Source: an uncultured Flavobacteriales bacterium
Lineage (GTDB): Bacteria > Bacteroidota > Bacteroidia > CAIKAF01
Assembly: GCA_903837495.1 (NCBI GenBank)
Contig: CAILUT010000003.1
Location: forward strand, 1-38,761
Length of the DNA: 38,761 nucleotides
Direction of reading: 5' to 3'
Shown one piece after another: positions 15,557 through 24,019 of this stretch. Position 1 is the first letter of the stretch. Every line of letters begins with the position of its first letter. Below the pieces are notes generated by a model, which was given only the letters and a program-made list of their open reading frames with translations, was not told where the DNA came from and searched no databases. The translations under genes were made by a program, and so were the position numbers.

Positions 15557-18476
15557 ACTGAGTTTCCCACCCGGATTTCTCCATGTACGTGATTTCCAGT
15601 TGTGGTACTGAAAAGTCTTCGGTGATTCGCCCCTGAAGAAGATAGATTCCCGCCCCTCGGAAGGGATACCGCGCCGCCACCGGCGGAAAATGAACCGTAT
15701 CGATTGCCCCGCCAAGCCGGTCAACAAAGGTGCCAAAATACATGTGGTCGCCCTTTGTTGTGCGGGTGGGCTTTACGGCAACCAGATAGCCTTCGGTTCG
15801 GATTTCATGACCTAGATAGGCAGCAAACCGATGCGCGGGCAGGGGGGAGTAGGGTGGGGAAGGAGCCAGGGCAAACAGCGAATCGACCGTAAATCCAAAC
15901 AGTTCCATGTCTTGAAGTGCTCGGTCTTTGGGGCCGTAATGCAAATCGGGCATGGCATCGGGCGGTCCTGGTGGTTCAAACAACAGGGGCTGACCACCTT
16001 TGTTTTTGCATGGCAGTGCGACCGATTGCCACAGCAAGGCTTTCCAGCCGGTGTTCCAATGTCGAAGCGTGTCGGCCCGAATCAATAAATCCAGTTGGTC
16101 GGCATTCAATCCTGTGCGTGCTTGCAGGTTGCCTAGGTTTTGATAGTGTCCTCCGCTGTTCCGCTCTTTAATCAATCGGTATATGGCTTGTTCTTCTATG
16201 CCTTTGATGTGAATAAAACCCAACCAAATGGTTGTTCCAATCAGTTGAGTTAACCACTGGCTGTGTTTTATGCAAGGCCGTTCAATCTGGCCTCCAGCCA
16301 TTCTGGCCTCATGCAGGTAAATTTCAGTGCGGTAAAATCCGCCGAAATTATTGATAACGGCAACAATAAATTCAAGGGGGTAGTGGGCTTTCAAATAAAG
16401 GCTTTGAATGCTTTCGGCGGCGTACGACGCCGAGTGGGCTTTTGAAAATGAATATCCGGCAAAACTCTCCATTTGCGTCCACACGGTTTGGGCGATTTCG
16501 GGAGCATGTCCTTTTTGAACACAGCATTCAAAGAAGCGGTCGCGGATGCGGGCAAACTCTTCTCGGCTTCGAAATTTCCCAGACATCCCCCGCCGCAGCA
16601 CATCGGATTCTGCCAGGCTTAGTCCTGCAAAATAATGGGCCACCTTTATGACGTCTTCTTGGTACACCATAATCCCGAAGGTTTCTTTTAGCAGCGTTTC
16701 CATCAAGGGGTGGATGTATTCTACAGAATCGGGCTGGTGAAAGCGTTCGATGTAGGCCCTCATCATTCCGGAACGGGCCACACCCGGCCGGATTATGGAG
16801 CTTGCTGCAACGAGGTCGGTATATGTTTTGGCCTTCAGTTTTTGCAGCAGCATACGCATAGCGGGCGATTCCACGTAAAAGCAACCTAGGGTATTTCCTG
16901 TTTCAATAAGGGCTTGCACCTTTGGGTCGGCTTTTAGCTGCTCCAAGTTGCGAATGGGTACGGGGATGTTTAGGTGAGTCTCGACCATTTCAATGGCATC
17001 GCGGATGTGGCCTAAACCCCGTTGGCTCAACACGTCAAATTTGTATAGTCCTAGGTCTTCGGCTTCTAGCATGCTGAATTGCACCATTGGAAATCCTTTG
17101 GTAGGGTGTTGCAATGCGGAGTAGTTGTTTAGGGGTTTTTCTGAGATTAAAACTCCACCGGCATGAATGCTCAGGTGTGCGGGCATGTTTTTAAGCCGGG
17201 CAGCAAAATGCCTTATAGCCCGGTGAATGGGGTCTTGCTGCTCTGGCTTTGCTGCACCTTCCCATTCCGATTCGGGCAGCCCAAACACCTTGGCCAGTTC
17301 GCGCAGGGCTCTACGCTCCTGAAAGGTCTGGTAGGTGGCTATCAATGCCGTATGCCCCGGCGGATATTTTTGAAACAGATAGCCAAGAACGGTGTCGCGG
17401 TCCTTCCAAGAAAAATCCAGATCAAAGTCGGGGGGATTGGCTCTGTATGGGTTTATAAAGCGCTCAAAATACAAGTCCAGTTCAATGGGGTCAACATCGG
17501 TAATGCCTAAGCAATAGGCAGCCAGGCTGTTGGCTCCGCTGCCTCGGCCTACATGGAAAAACCCCTGTTTCTTCGCAAAGCGAATCATGTCCCAGGCAAT
17601 CAGGAAGTAGCAGGTGAAGCCTAGGTCTTCAATCATGTGGAGTTCTTTTTCCAGCCGTTCTACGGTGTTTTTGTTTGGCGGGTTGTAGCGTTCGTGCAGG
17701 CCCGCATAGCTTTCGCTATATAAGAGGCGAAAATCCTCTCGGGCGTTCTTGCCAAAGCGTTTTCGGTTTTTGTTCTTCCCGAATTCCAAGTCCACCTGGC
17801 AGTTTTCAAGGAGTTCGCGGGTGTTTAAAATTAGCTCAGGATAATGCCGAAAGGCATGGCAGAGCTCCGTCTGCGACCGAAGGCTCTCCTCCGGATCCGC
17901 AAGGCAATCGGCCGGAAGTCGGCTGTGCAATTCGTTGGCGTCAATTGCTCGAAGCAAACGATGCAGGTGATGGTCTTCGCGGCAATGAAAATCGCCTCCA
18001 GCAAGAATGACCAATTTGGGGCACCCTTTCCATGCCGAATGGGGCAGCAATGCCAAGTCTTTTTCCCGTATGCCTATCCATTCGTTTTCGGCTAGAGCTA
18101 TCCACTCCGGCATTTCCCGAAAAGGATATACAACGTGAGCCAGGTCTAAGCTGGTGGGGCGTTTCGGTATGGCTTGCCCAGAGCAAAGGTGTTCGCTGAG
18201 CAAGGCGTTGATTTGCGCCAATCCTTCGTTGTTTTTTGCCAGAGCTACAAAACGTTGCTTTCGATAGGGGCCCTTGATTTCTCGAAAATCAATCCCCACG
18301 GCGGCCCGAATGCCCAATTTGGGGGCCTGCCGCAACCATTCGGCCATGCCAGAACTGTTGTTGATGTCGGTTAGTGCGGCTTGTGCCATGCCTTTCTCTG
18401 CGAGGCGTTGAAGCAACACCTCGGGGCTATGAACCCCGTACAGCAGGCTAAAATGGGAATGTAGGTTTATGAGCAC
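15555..18476 (-). CDS. DNA polymerase III alpha subunit, short alternative (ImuC/DnaE2-like) type
   Basis: A 973-residue C-family DNA polymerase, clearly shorter than replicative DnaE (about 1,160 residues) and close to the error-prone ImuC/DnaE2 class. The PHP domain starts at once (HSH at residues 6-8). The polymerase core has GRGSGANS (310-317) and the active-site acids Asp352 and Asp354 in PPDFDLDF, plus Asp481 in YKFDVLSQRGL. SIHAGGVLIS is also typical. A C-terminal OB-like region follows, with no extended tau-binding tail. The start codon is GTG at 18476, because upstream in-frame codons reach a stop quickly. A perfect palindrome lies directly upstream. No imuA or imuB is adjacent. Translesion synthesis is inferred from class, not shown. 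Confidence 0.88.
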   Translation of the reverse strand: MLINLHSHFSLLYGVHSPEVLLQRLAEKGMAQAALTDINNSSGMAEWLRQAPKLGIRAAVGIDFREIKGPYRKQRFVALAKNNEGLAQINALLSEHLCSGQAIPKRPTSLDLAHVVYPFREMPEWIALAENEWIGIREKDLALLPHSAWKGCPKLVILAGGDFHCREDHHLHRLLRAIDANELHSRLPADCLADPEESLRSQTELCHAFRHYPELILNTRELLENCQVDLEFGKNKNRKRFGKNAREDFRLLYSESYAGLHERYNPPNKNTVERLEKELHMIEDLGFTCYFLIAWDMIRFAKKQGFFHVGRGSGANSLAAYCLGITDVDPIELDLYFERFINPYRANPPDFDLDFSWKDRDTVLGYLFQKYPPGHTALIATYQTFQERRALRELAKVFGLPESEWEGAAKPEQQDPIHRAIRHFAARLKNMPAHLSIHAGGVLISEKPLNNYSALQHPTKGFPMVQFSMLEAEDLGLYKFDVLSQRGLGHIRDAIEMVETHLNIPVPIRNLEQLKADPKVQALIETGNTLGCFYVESPAMRMLLQKLKAKTYTDLVAASSIIRPGVARSGMMRAYIERFHQPDSVEYIHPLMETLLKETFGIMVYQEDVIKVAHYFAGLSLAESDVLRRGMSGKFRSREEFARIRDRFFECCVQKGHAPEIAQTVWTQMESFAGYSFSKAHSASYAAESIQSLYLKAHYPLEFIVAVINNFGGFYRTEIYLHEARMAGGQIERPCIKHSQWLTQLIGTTIWLGFIHIKGIEEQAIYRLIKERNSGGHYQNLGNLQARTGLNADQLDLLIRADTLRHWNTGWKALLWQSVALPCKNKGGQPLLFEPPGPPDAMPDLHYGPKDRALQDMELFGFTVDSLFALAPSPPYSPLPAHRFAAYLGHEIRTEGYLVAVKPTRTTKGDHMYFGTFVDRLGGAIDTVHFPPVAARYPFRGAGIYLLQGRITEDFSVPQLEITYMEKSGWETQ

Positions 18477-18484
18477 AAGAACGG

Positions 18485-18518
18485 CAAATTAAATGGCAAA
18501 AACGAGCCATTTAATTTG
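18485..18518. promoter_or_regulatory. Perfect 13-bp inverted repeat at the alternative polymerase start
   Basis: CAAATTAAATGGC (18485-18497) and GCCATTTAATTTG (18506-18518) are perfect complements separated by 8 bases. The near end is 8 bases before the GTG start of the polymerase gene. There is no T tract, so an operator is likelier than a terminator. The arm also contains a TAATTTG string close to a -7 element. Confidence 0.5.
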
Positions 18519-18564
18519 TCTATTGTTTCTGATTAAACCAAAGTTTTCTTGAAAAAAAATGGCT

Positions 18565-19593
18565 TTATTTTGCGCAAACTCGAAGCAGAACGGGTTCGTG
18601 GTCTGAGAAGGCAAAGCTCTGATTTAGGCCTTTCACTTCTACCGCCTTAAGGTTGGGCGAGAGCAGGAAAAAATCAATGGTCAGTTCTCGGGTAATTCCA
18701 GGTTGGTACCCGGTTATTAGGTCTCTGTTGGTGGATGTTTCCGCGGCTGCCCAGTTCCATCCGGCATCCGGAAAGGGAACCGGAACCGAAATGCCCAGGC
18801 CTTGGCCCGGAGATCCAGGAGCCAGCTGATTCCAATCTCCTCCAGCCACAATCCGATTCCCAAGCGCATATTCGGCTCGAAGATAGGCCTCCAAACTGTC
18901 CATTTGTTCTTTTTTTACATGGCCATCGTCGTAGGCCGACAAGTGCAGGTTAAGTAAAATCAAATCTGTGCCGTCAGAAAAATAAGCGGGGTAACGCCAG
19001 CTAATAAAACAACGGTCCAACATAAACAGCCCTACCGGCCAATCGGCATCGGGGGCTAAGGCATGCCGAATCGCTTGGGCTGGCGCCACTCGGCCTAAGG
19101 TCATTAACCCTGCCATGCATTTTCCATAGGGTTCGTCTAGCGGTTCTGGAACAAACAACGTTTTGTAGTTGTAGGCGAAAGAGGATGCGTATCCGGGCAG
19201 GGCCTTTAAAATTTCGGCTTCTTGGTCGGTGTAATAACTCCGCCGGGAATCCTTGTCCACCTCTTGCAGCATCAGCACATCAACACCCCTTTGAGAGGCC
19301 AAAAAGCCCAAAATGCCATTCAAGTAGTAGGCCGACATGTTGGCGTTGGGCCGAACGTCGAGGCCCCCATCAAAAAAGAAATCTTGTTCAGCTCCAAGTC
19401 CCCCGTAGCCCATATTCCAAGTGAGTATTGACAGCGTATCGGAGTAAGATTTGGTCGAGGCATTGCCTTTCAATTCGATTTCTTCCTGTGCATCAGGTCG
19501 GTAATCCAACAAGGTGAAACCGAGCAAGAACAACCCAAAAGCCAGAACAGGGGCCAGGAGTATGCCCAATAGAATTCGGAGAAATTGTTTCAT
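18565..19593 (-). CDS. Membrane-anchored endonuclease/exonuclease/phosphatase family protein
   Basis: A 342-residue protein with an N-terminal hydrophobic segment (about residues 5-30) that anchors or exports it, followed by an EEP (DNase I-like) metal-dependent phosphoesterase domain. The expected motifs appear in order: TWNMGYGG, LQEVD, NLHLSAYDDGH, AGGDWNQ, TIDFFLL and the terminal FSDHEPV, so the active site looks complete. Substrates in this family range from DNA to phospholipids and sugar phosphates and cannot be told here. It lies upstream of the alternative polymerase gene on the same strand but is separated by the palindrome. Confidence 0.88.
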   Translation of the reverse strand: MKQFLRILLGILLAPVLAFGLFLLGFTLLDYRPDAQEEIELKGNASTKSYSDTLSILTWNMGYGGLGAEQDFFFDGGLDVRPNANMSAYYLNGILGFLASQRGVDVLMLQEVDKDSRRSYYTDQEAEILKALPGYASSFAYNYKTLFVPEPLDEPYGKCMAGLMTLGRVAPAQAIRHALAPDADWPVGLFMLDRCFISWRYPAYFSDGTDLILLNLHLSAYDDGHVKKEQMDSLEAYLRAEYALGNRIVAGGDWNQLAPGSPGQGLGISVPVPFPDAGWNWAAAETSTNRDLITGYQPGITRELTIDFFLLSPNLKAVEVKGLNQSFAFSDHEPVLLRVCAK

Positions 19594-19693
19594 GCATTAA
19601 AAATACAGAGATTTTCTGTAGAGCTTGCATTGTCTTTTGATAAAGAACCCTGAACGGCCGCCCAGGCAACAAAAGTTCCAAGGCAAAAACAGC

Positions 19694-19701
19694 TAACTTT
19701 G
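19694..19701 (+). promoter_or_regulatory. -7 promoter element of the dehydrogenase gene
   Basis: TAACTTTG matches TAnnTTTG, 17 bases before the GTG start. It supports the GTG at 19719 as the real start. Confidence 0.5.
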
Positions 19702-19718
19702 AATCCAAATCCCAGAAT

Positions 19719-20561
19719 GTGAATCAATCCAATCAATACGCTTTAGTCTCAGGTGCCACAGCGGGAATTGGCCGTGAAATTACGGTGGGCCTAATTCAGA
19801 ATGGGTTTCATGTGTTGGCTGTGGGTCGAAGGGCCGAGGCCTTAGAAGAATTGAAGCAAGAGTTTCCGGATCAACTGCAGACCTTTCAAGCCGACTTTAG
19901 CGACCTGAATCAAGTCAGGCGCTTGGCCCTTGAATTCCCATTCGATGCTCTGGATGTTTTGGTGCACAATGCCGGCGGAGCCAATGGGGCCCGGCAGCTT
20001 GGAGCACAAGGCTATGAACTTACTTGGGTTGTAAATTACCTAAGTCCGTTTTTATTAACCCAATTGTTGGAGTCAAAGCTCCGTAAAAGCAGTTCTGCGC
20101 GTGTTATTCACCTGGCAAGTACTGCGCATTACCACGGCAAAATCGATTGGAAAGACCTGCAAGCCGAACGGGGATATTTTATTTTAAAAGCCTATGCTCA
20201 GTCAAAGCTGGCTCAAATTATGCATGCCCGACACCTAAGTACCCTTTGGAATCAACCTGAAGACCCAAAGGTGTACGCCGTTCATCCGGGGGTTGTTAAA
20301 ACACAGATAGGCAGCAAGAACAGTGCCGGATGGATAGGCGCTATTTGGCACCTTATTACACGCATTAAAGGAGTTTCCGTGCAGAAAGGCGCCGACAATT
20401 CATTGTGGTTGGCAACCCTAAAGCCTGGGGAATTGCCTACTTCTGGAAGTTATTTTCATAAACGAAAAGCGGCTCGTCCTTCTGCGCAGGCTAAACATGC
20501 AGCCGATGCAGAGCGCCTTTTCCTTGAAACAGCCAAGGACTTGGCTGCATTTTTAAGCTAA
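19719..20561 (+). CDS. Short-chain dehydrogenase/reductase
   Basis: A 280-residue NAD(P)-dependent oxidoreductase of the classical SDR type. The cofactor motif SGATAGIG is at residues 11-18, HNAGG at about 83-87, and the catalytic triad is Ser134, Tyr159 and Lys163 (YAQSK). The start is GTG at 19719: the nearby ATG at 19717 runs straight into TGA, and a -7 element sits just upstream. The sequence after Lys163 resembles retinol-dehydrogenase-like SDRs (VHPGVVKTQIG). The C-terminus has an unusual basic stretch (FHKRKAARPSAQAKH). The physiological substrate is unknown. It stands alone and converges with the aminotransferase gene. Confidence 0.9.
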   Translation: MNQSNQYALVSGATAGIGREITVGLIQNGFHVLAVGRRAEALEELKQEFPDQLQTFQADFSDLNQVRRLALEFPFDALDVLVHNAGGANGARQLGAQGYELTWVVNYLSPFLLTQLLESKLRKSSSARVIHLASTAHYHGKIDWKDLQAERGYFILKAYAQSKLAQIMHARHLSTLWNQPEDPKVYAVHPGVVKTQIGSKNSAGWIGAIWHLITRIKGVSVQKGADNSLWLATLKPGELPTSGSYFHKRKAARPSAQAKHAADAERLFLETAKDLAAFLS

Positions 20562-20608
20562 GTAGATACAGATTTGCAATTTTGCCCTCAATCTGGCTCT
20601 TGACTGTT

Positions 20609-21679
20609 TTACAGATTCCAGTTCCAGCCAAATTCATCGGGGTTTTCGCCCATTTTAATCGAGTACAACTCGGCCGCGAGCTGGGCCCCTTTAGATTCGA
20701 TGCCCAAATCAGAAAGCGAATAATCGGTCCCGTTAATCCCAATGCATTCTATAAACGCAATGGTGGCGGCAGTTCCTGTTCCAAACACCTCGGTAATGGT
20801 TCCATCGGCCAGTCCCGAGGCTAGGAAGTCAACCGAAATGGTTTCTTCTTTGGTTTCCCATCCACGCCGACGCGACAAGGCAAGTATGGAGTCGCGGGTT
20901 ACCCCGGCCAAAATGGTGTTGCTGTCTAATGGGGGAGTCATTAGGGTTCCGTTGTGCACGATAAAAAGATTCATTGTGCCAGATTCTTCAATCTGCGTAT
21001 GGGTAGCCGAATCGGTCCAAATCAATTGCCTGTACCCTTCTTTTTGACCCAACAGGGCCGGATATAAAGAGGCTGCGTAGTTCCCCGCCGCCTTTGCGGT
21101 TCCTGTTCCACCTGCCGAAGCCCGGGAATATTCTTGTTCTACACGCACTCGAATTCGCCCTTCATAGTAAGCCCCTACCGGCGAGGCAATAATCATAAAC
21201 CGATAGGAATCCGAAGGTTTAATTCCCAAATACGTTTCTGTTGCAAACAAGAAGGGCCTTAAGTACAAGGAATAGCCCGGTTCTCCATGCACCCAATCTG
21301 AATCGACCTTCAGCAAGGCTCTGAGGCCCTCTAAAAAAACCGATTCAGGCAGCTCAGCCATGCACATCCTGCGTGCTGAAGCGTTCAGGCGCTTGGCATT
21401 CATTTCGGGCCTGAAAATCCGTACCCGATTATCTACACCCCGAAAGGCTTTCAATCCTTCAAATATACTCTGCCCATAGTGCAAAGCCGATAAAGAAGGT
21501 TCAATAGAAATGTTCCCATAGGGCTCAATTCGAAAATCGGTCCATTGCCCATCTATAAAGTCAGCACAAAACATGTGATCTGTAAAGGTGCGGCCAAACA
21601 TCAGTTGGGCCCAGTTTACAGTACTCAGTTTAGAGCTGGGTCGCTGGCGTATGGCAATGTCGGAAGCAGTAAAAACCAT
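20609..21679 (-). CDS. ilvE: Branched-chain amino acid aminotransferase
   Basis: A 356-residue PLP enzyme of fold type IV that interconverts leucine, isoleucine and valine with their 2-keto acids using glutamate. Length and motifs fit the BCAT-II form: HYGQSIFEGLKAFR near residues 67-80, the PLP-binding Lys196 in GTGTAKAAGNYAAS, the conserved glutamate region around 231 (EESGTMNLF), and GVTRDSIL. It is complete and monocistronic, with a well-placed promoter (-33 TTG and -7 TATATTTG) upstream. No other branched-chain amino acid genes are in the window. Confidence 0.95.
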   Translation of the reverse strand: MVFTASDIAIRQRPSSKLSTVNWAQLMFGRTFTDHMFCADFIDGQWTDFRIEPYGNISIEPSLSALHYGQSIFEGLKAFRGVDNRVRIFRPEMNAKRLNASARRMCMAELPESVFLEGLRALLKVDSDWVHGEPGYSLYLRPFLFATETYLGIKPSDSYRFMIIASPVGAYYEGRIRVRVEQEYSRASAGGTGTAKAAGNYAASLYPALLGQKEGYRQLIWTDSATHTQIEESGTMNLFIVHNGTLMTPPLDSNTILAGVTRDSILALSRRRGWETKEETISVDFLASGLADGTITEVFGTGTAATIAFIECIGINGTDYSLSDLGIESKGAQLAAELYSIKMGENPDEFGWNWNL

Positions 21680-21706
21680 GTTAGAAAAAGCGTTTTATTG
21701 GGTGCC

Positions 21707-21734
21707 CAAATATAGGGCATTATTGTTGGGACAA
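21707..21734 (-). promoter_or_regulatory. Promoter of the aminotransferase gene
   Basis: On the minus strand, TTG (21734-21732) and TATATTTG (21714-21707) are separated by 17 bases, fitting the Bacteroidota -33/-7 pattern. The ATG is 28 bases further on. Confidence 0.6.
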
Positions 21735-21833
21735 CCAAGAATCTGAACGCAATTTGCTTGGTTTAACCCATTTTATGGGCTTACTATTGGATTCTAAGCG
21801 GCTTGCGAATTGCAAGTACAGGTAAAAACCGAC

Positions 21834-22844
21834 TTATTTAACCCTAAGTTGTTGCCCTTCCCGAATGAAATCGGCATTTCGGAGCCGATTTAACTTTTTT
21901 AATTTGGTTATGCTGCTGCGGTATTTTCGAGCAATCGAAGAAAGGGTTTCGCCCGAACGTACCCGGTGCGTCTTAGATTTAACAACATGGGGCGCATGAT
22001 GGCTTTCTCCCCCCTTTTCTTTTGACAACAGCGATTTGTCCATCTCTAGGACCTTGGTTTTAGCCACAGGTCCTTCATCTGTCCAGTCCATCAATAGAGC
22101 CGGATCTAGGGCGAACCCCCCGTAACGCACTTCAAAATGAAGGTGGGGGCCAGAGCTTTTTCCTGTGCTGCCGCCCAAACCTAAGGCTTCGCCGGCCGAC
22201 ACCACATCGCCTTGTTGTACGTCTATGCGGTCTAAATGACCATACAAGGTTTCCAAACCGTTAAAATGCCTTACCATCACGCAGTTCCCATAACCGCTGT
22301 GGTTGAATTTGGCATACCGAACCACCCCATTCATAAGGCTTACTACGGTGTCGCCCGCCTCCAAATGCGTATCCCAGCCCTTGTGCATGTGTCCGTTTCT
22401 TGGACCATATCCATAGGTCAATTCTTCACCATGCCAGGGATAAATCAGTTGCTCGCCCTCCTCCAAAAGCACAAATTGAAGCCGTTGTGGCATGGTGTCT
22501 AGGCGGGTAGAATCAGGGAATAGTTCTTTGTCGTCCCAATGCTCAAACCAATCGGGCTGCCAATCCTGCAGCTGCATGTATAATTTTCGGCGTGCATTGG
22601 GTTGCAATTCCGGAATTAAGGCCGACAGCCGGCGCCGAAGTGCAGATGCCGATAAGTTCGACATGCCTTCAAAATCAATCGGTTCTGGCTCCCAACTGCT
22701 TTCCTCGGTCCAGGCCGCTTCTGCCCTGGCTTCTTCCGATTCCTGATTCTGGGCCAAAATACTTGGAAAGCTCACGCAGCACAGGGAAATCCAGATTAAC
22801 AACAAAAAAATAAGGCGACTTTTAAGGAGGATTTGAAATACCAT
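21834..22844 (-). CDS. M23 family metallopeptidase with C-terminal LysM
   Basis: A 336-residue exported peptidoglycan hydrolase. A signal peptide (about residues 8-31) is followed by a charged linker, then an M23 (LytM-like) domain. Its zinc ligands are visible as His154 and Asp158 in HMHKGWD and His236 in GPHLHFEV (His234 is the catalytic partner). A LysM domain ends the protein (THRVRSGETLSS to QQLRV) and should bind the glycan. The start is ATG at 22844: an in-frame TTG at 22871 would extend the protein but is itself part of the -7 promoter element. Roles in cell-wall remodelling or daughter-cell separation are likely. Confidence 0.93.
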   Translation of the reverse strand: MVFQILLKSRLIFLLLIWISLCCVSFPSILAQNQESEEARAEAAWTEESSWEPEPIDFEGMSNLSASALRRRLSALIPELQPNARRKLYMQLQDWQPDWFEHWDDKELFPDSTRLDTMPQRLQFVLLEEGEQLIYPWHGEELTYGYGPRNGHMHKGWDTHLEAGDTVVSLMNGVVRYAKFNHSGYGNCVMVRHFNGLETLYGHLDRIDVQQGDVVSAGEALGLGGSTGKSSGPHLHFEVRYGGFALDPALLMDWTDEGPVAKTKVLEMDKSLLSKEKGGESHHAPHVVKSKTHRVRSGETLSSIARKYRSSITKLKKLNRLRNADFIREGQQLRVK

Positions 22845-22868
22845 GTTTAAATGTAGAAATTTGTTTCT

Positions 22869-22876
22869 CAAAAATA
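22869..22876 (-). promoter_or_regulatory. -7 promoter element of the M23 peptidase gene
   Basis: TATTTTTG on the minus strand matches TAnnTTTG and lies 24 bases before the ATG at 22844. Confidence 0.5.
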
Positions 22877-22922
22877 CAAGAACGAAGCTTTCTTCCTTTT
22901 TCGTATTCCTAAAGTTATAAAC

Positions 22923-23891
22923 ATGCCAATTGGAATTGCTTTAACGGGTGCTACTGGACATTTGGGTTGCGTTTTGATTCCCCTTTTGTTAAAAAAAGGA
23001 TACCGAGTGCGGGCGCTTGTACGGAAACACCAAGCCGGGTTTCCGCCCCAAGTAGAACAAATCGTAGGAGACCTGCACGACGCCTTGGCCTTGCAGAAAT
23101 TGACAGAGGGGATGGATGCCGTTGTTCACTCGGCAGCGTTGATTTCCGTTTCGGGCGATCCTTTGGGATTGGTTCACAAGACCAATGTGGTAGGAACCAA
23201 GAATGTACTTTTGGCCTCGAAGCAAGCGGGCCTTCGCCGCTTTATTTACATAGGTTCTGTACACGCCTATCAAAACCGCCCACACCTGCTGCCCTTAAAC
23301 GAGCAGCGCCCTATGGTGGTTGAGGGAGGCGCTTACGATAAAAGCAAATCCCTGGCCCAGCAATGGGTTCTGGAGCAGAACAGCGCCCAATTCCAAACCT
23401 TGGCACTGTGCCCCACTTCCATGATTGGCCCGCCCGACTTGCGGCCATCCTTGTTGGGGCAAGCCATTCTTGATATAGCTAAAGGCAAAATACCTGCCGT
23501 ATTTCCGGGAGGGTTTGATTTTTGCGATGTGCGCGATGTTGCGGTGGCTGTAGTGGATGCCATACATTTGGGCCAGGGTGGGCAGGCCTATTTGCTGGGG
23601 GGAAAGTGGTACAGCATGCGGGAATTTGGCCAATGCATTGGAGAGGTCAGCGGAAAATCCATTCGGTTGGCCGAGATTCCGTTCTTTTTAGGAAAAGCTT
23701 TGATTCCGGTAAGCCGAATTTGGGCCAAGGTTTCGGGTCAAAAAACAGAATTTACCGCCGAGGCCTTAGATATTTTAAGGTATGGTCCTCGACAGGTATG
23801 CAGCCACAAAGCCCAAACCGAGCTAAACTACACCTGCCGAGAATTGAAAGAGAGCTTAAAGGACACCTTGGATTTTTTTGGGGGTTTATAA
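22923..23891 (+). CDS. NAD-dependent epimerase/dehydratase (extended SDR)
   Basis: A 322-residue extended short-chain dehydrogenase. The dinucleotide motif GATGHLG is at residues 9-15 and the catalytic YDKSK (Tyr138, Lys142) follows. The segment VHSAALISVSGDP and the later FDFCDVRDVA match the dihydroflavonol-4-reductase/3-beta-HSD-like branch rather than the sugar epimerases. It acts in the cytoplasm, and the substrate could be a ketone, aldehyde or sterol-like compound. It is divergent from the M23 peptidase gene. The next gene starts 128 bases downstream under its own promoter. Confidence 0.85.
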   Translation: MPIGIALTGATGHLGCVLIPLLLKKGYRVRALVRKHQAGFPPQVEQIVGDLHDALALQKLTEGMDAVVHSAALISVSGDPLGLVHKTNVVGTKNVLLASKQAGLRRFIYIGSVHAYQNRPHLLPLNEQRPMVVEGGAYDKSKSLAQQWVLEQNSAQFQTLALCPTSMIGPPDLRPSLLGQAILDIAKGKIPAVFPGGFDFCDVRDVAVAVVDAIHLGQGGQAYLLGGKWYSMREFGQCIGEVSGKSIRLAEIPFFLGKALIPVSRIWAKVSGQKTEFTAEALDILRYGPRQVCSHKAQTELNYTCRELKESLKDTLDFFGGL

Positions 23892-24007
23892 GGCGTTCCC
23901 AACAAGCAGCATGCGCGGTTTTTCCGGCAGCAAACCCTCCAAAGGGCTTTTGCCATAATCCTACCACACCCAATTCCGAACATCCCGCACCCCGCCGCAT
24001 TTTTTCC

Positions 24008-24015
24008 TACCTTTC
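24008..24015 (+). promoter_or_regulatory. -7-like element 4 bases before a start codon
   Basis: TACCTTTC differs from TAnnTTTG at the last base and ends 4 bases before the ATG at 24020. The spacing is the same as at 8068-8080. Confidence 0.4.
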
Positions 24016-24019
24016 GGCC

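Noticed and set aside
22845-22871. TTG start extending the M23 peptidase by 9 residues
   Set aside because: The TTG is the end of the -7 promoter element TATTTTTG; ATG at 22844 gives a normal signal peptide.
23522-24019. Long upstream extension of the polytopic membrane protein
   Set aside because: It runs out of frame through the preceding epimerase gene; the ATG at 24020 has a membrane helix and a -7-like element in place.
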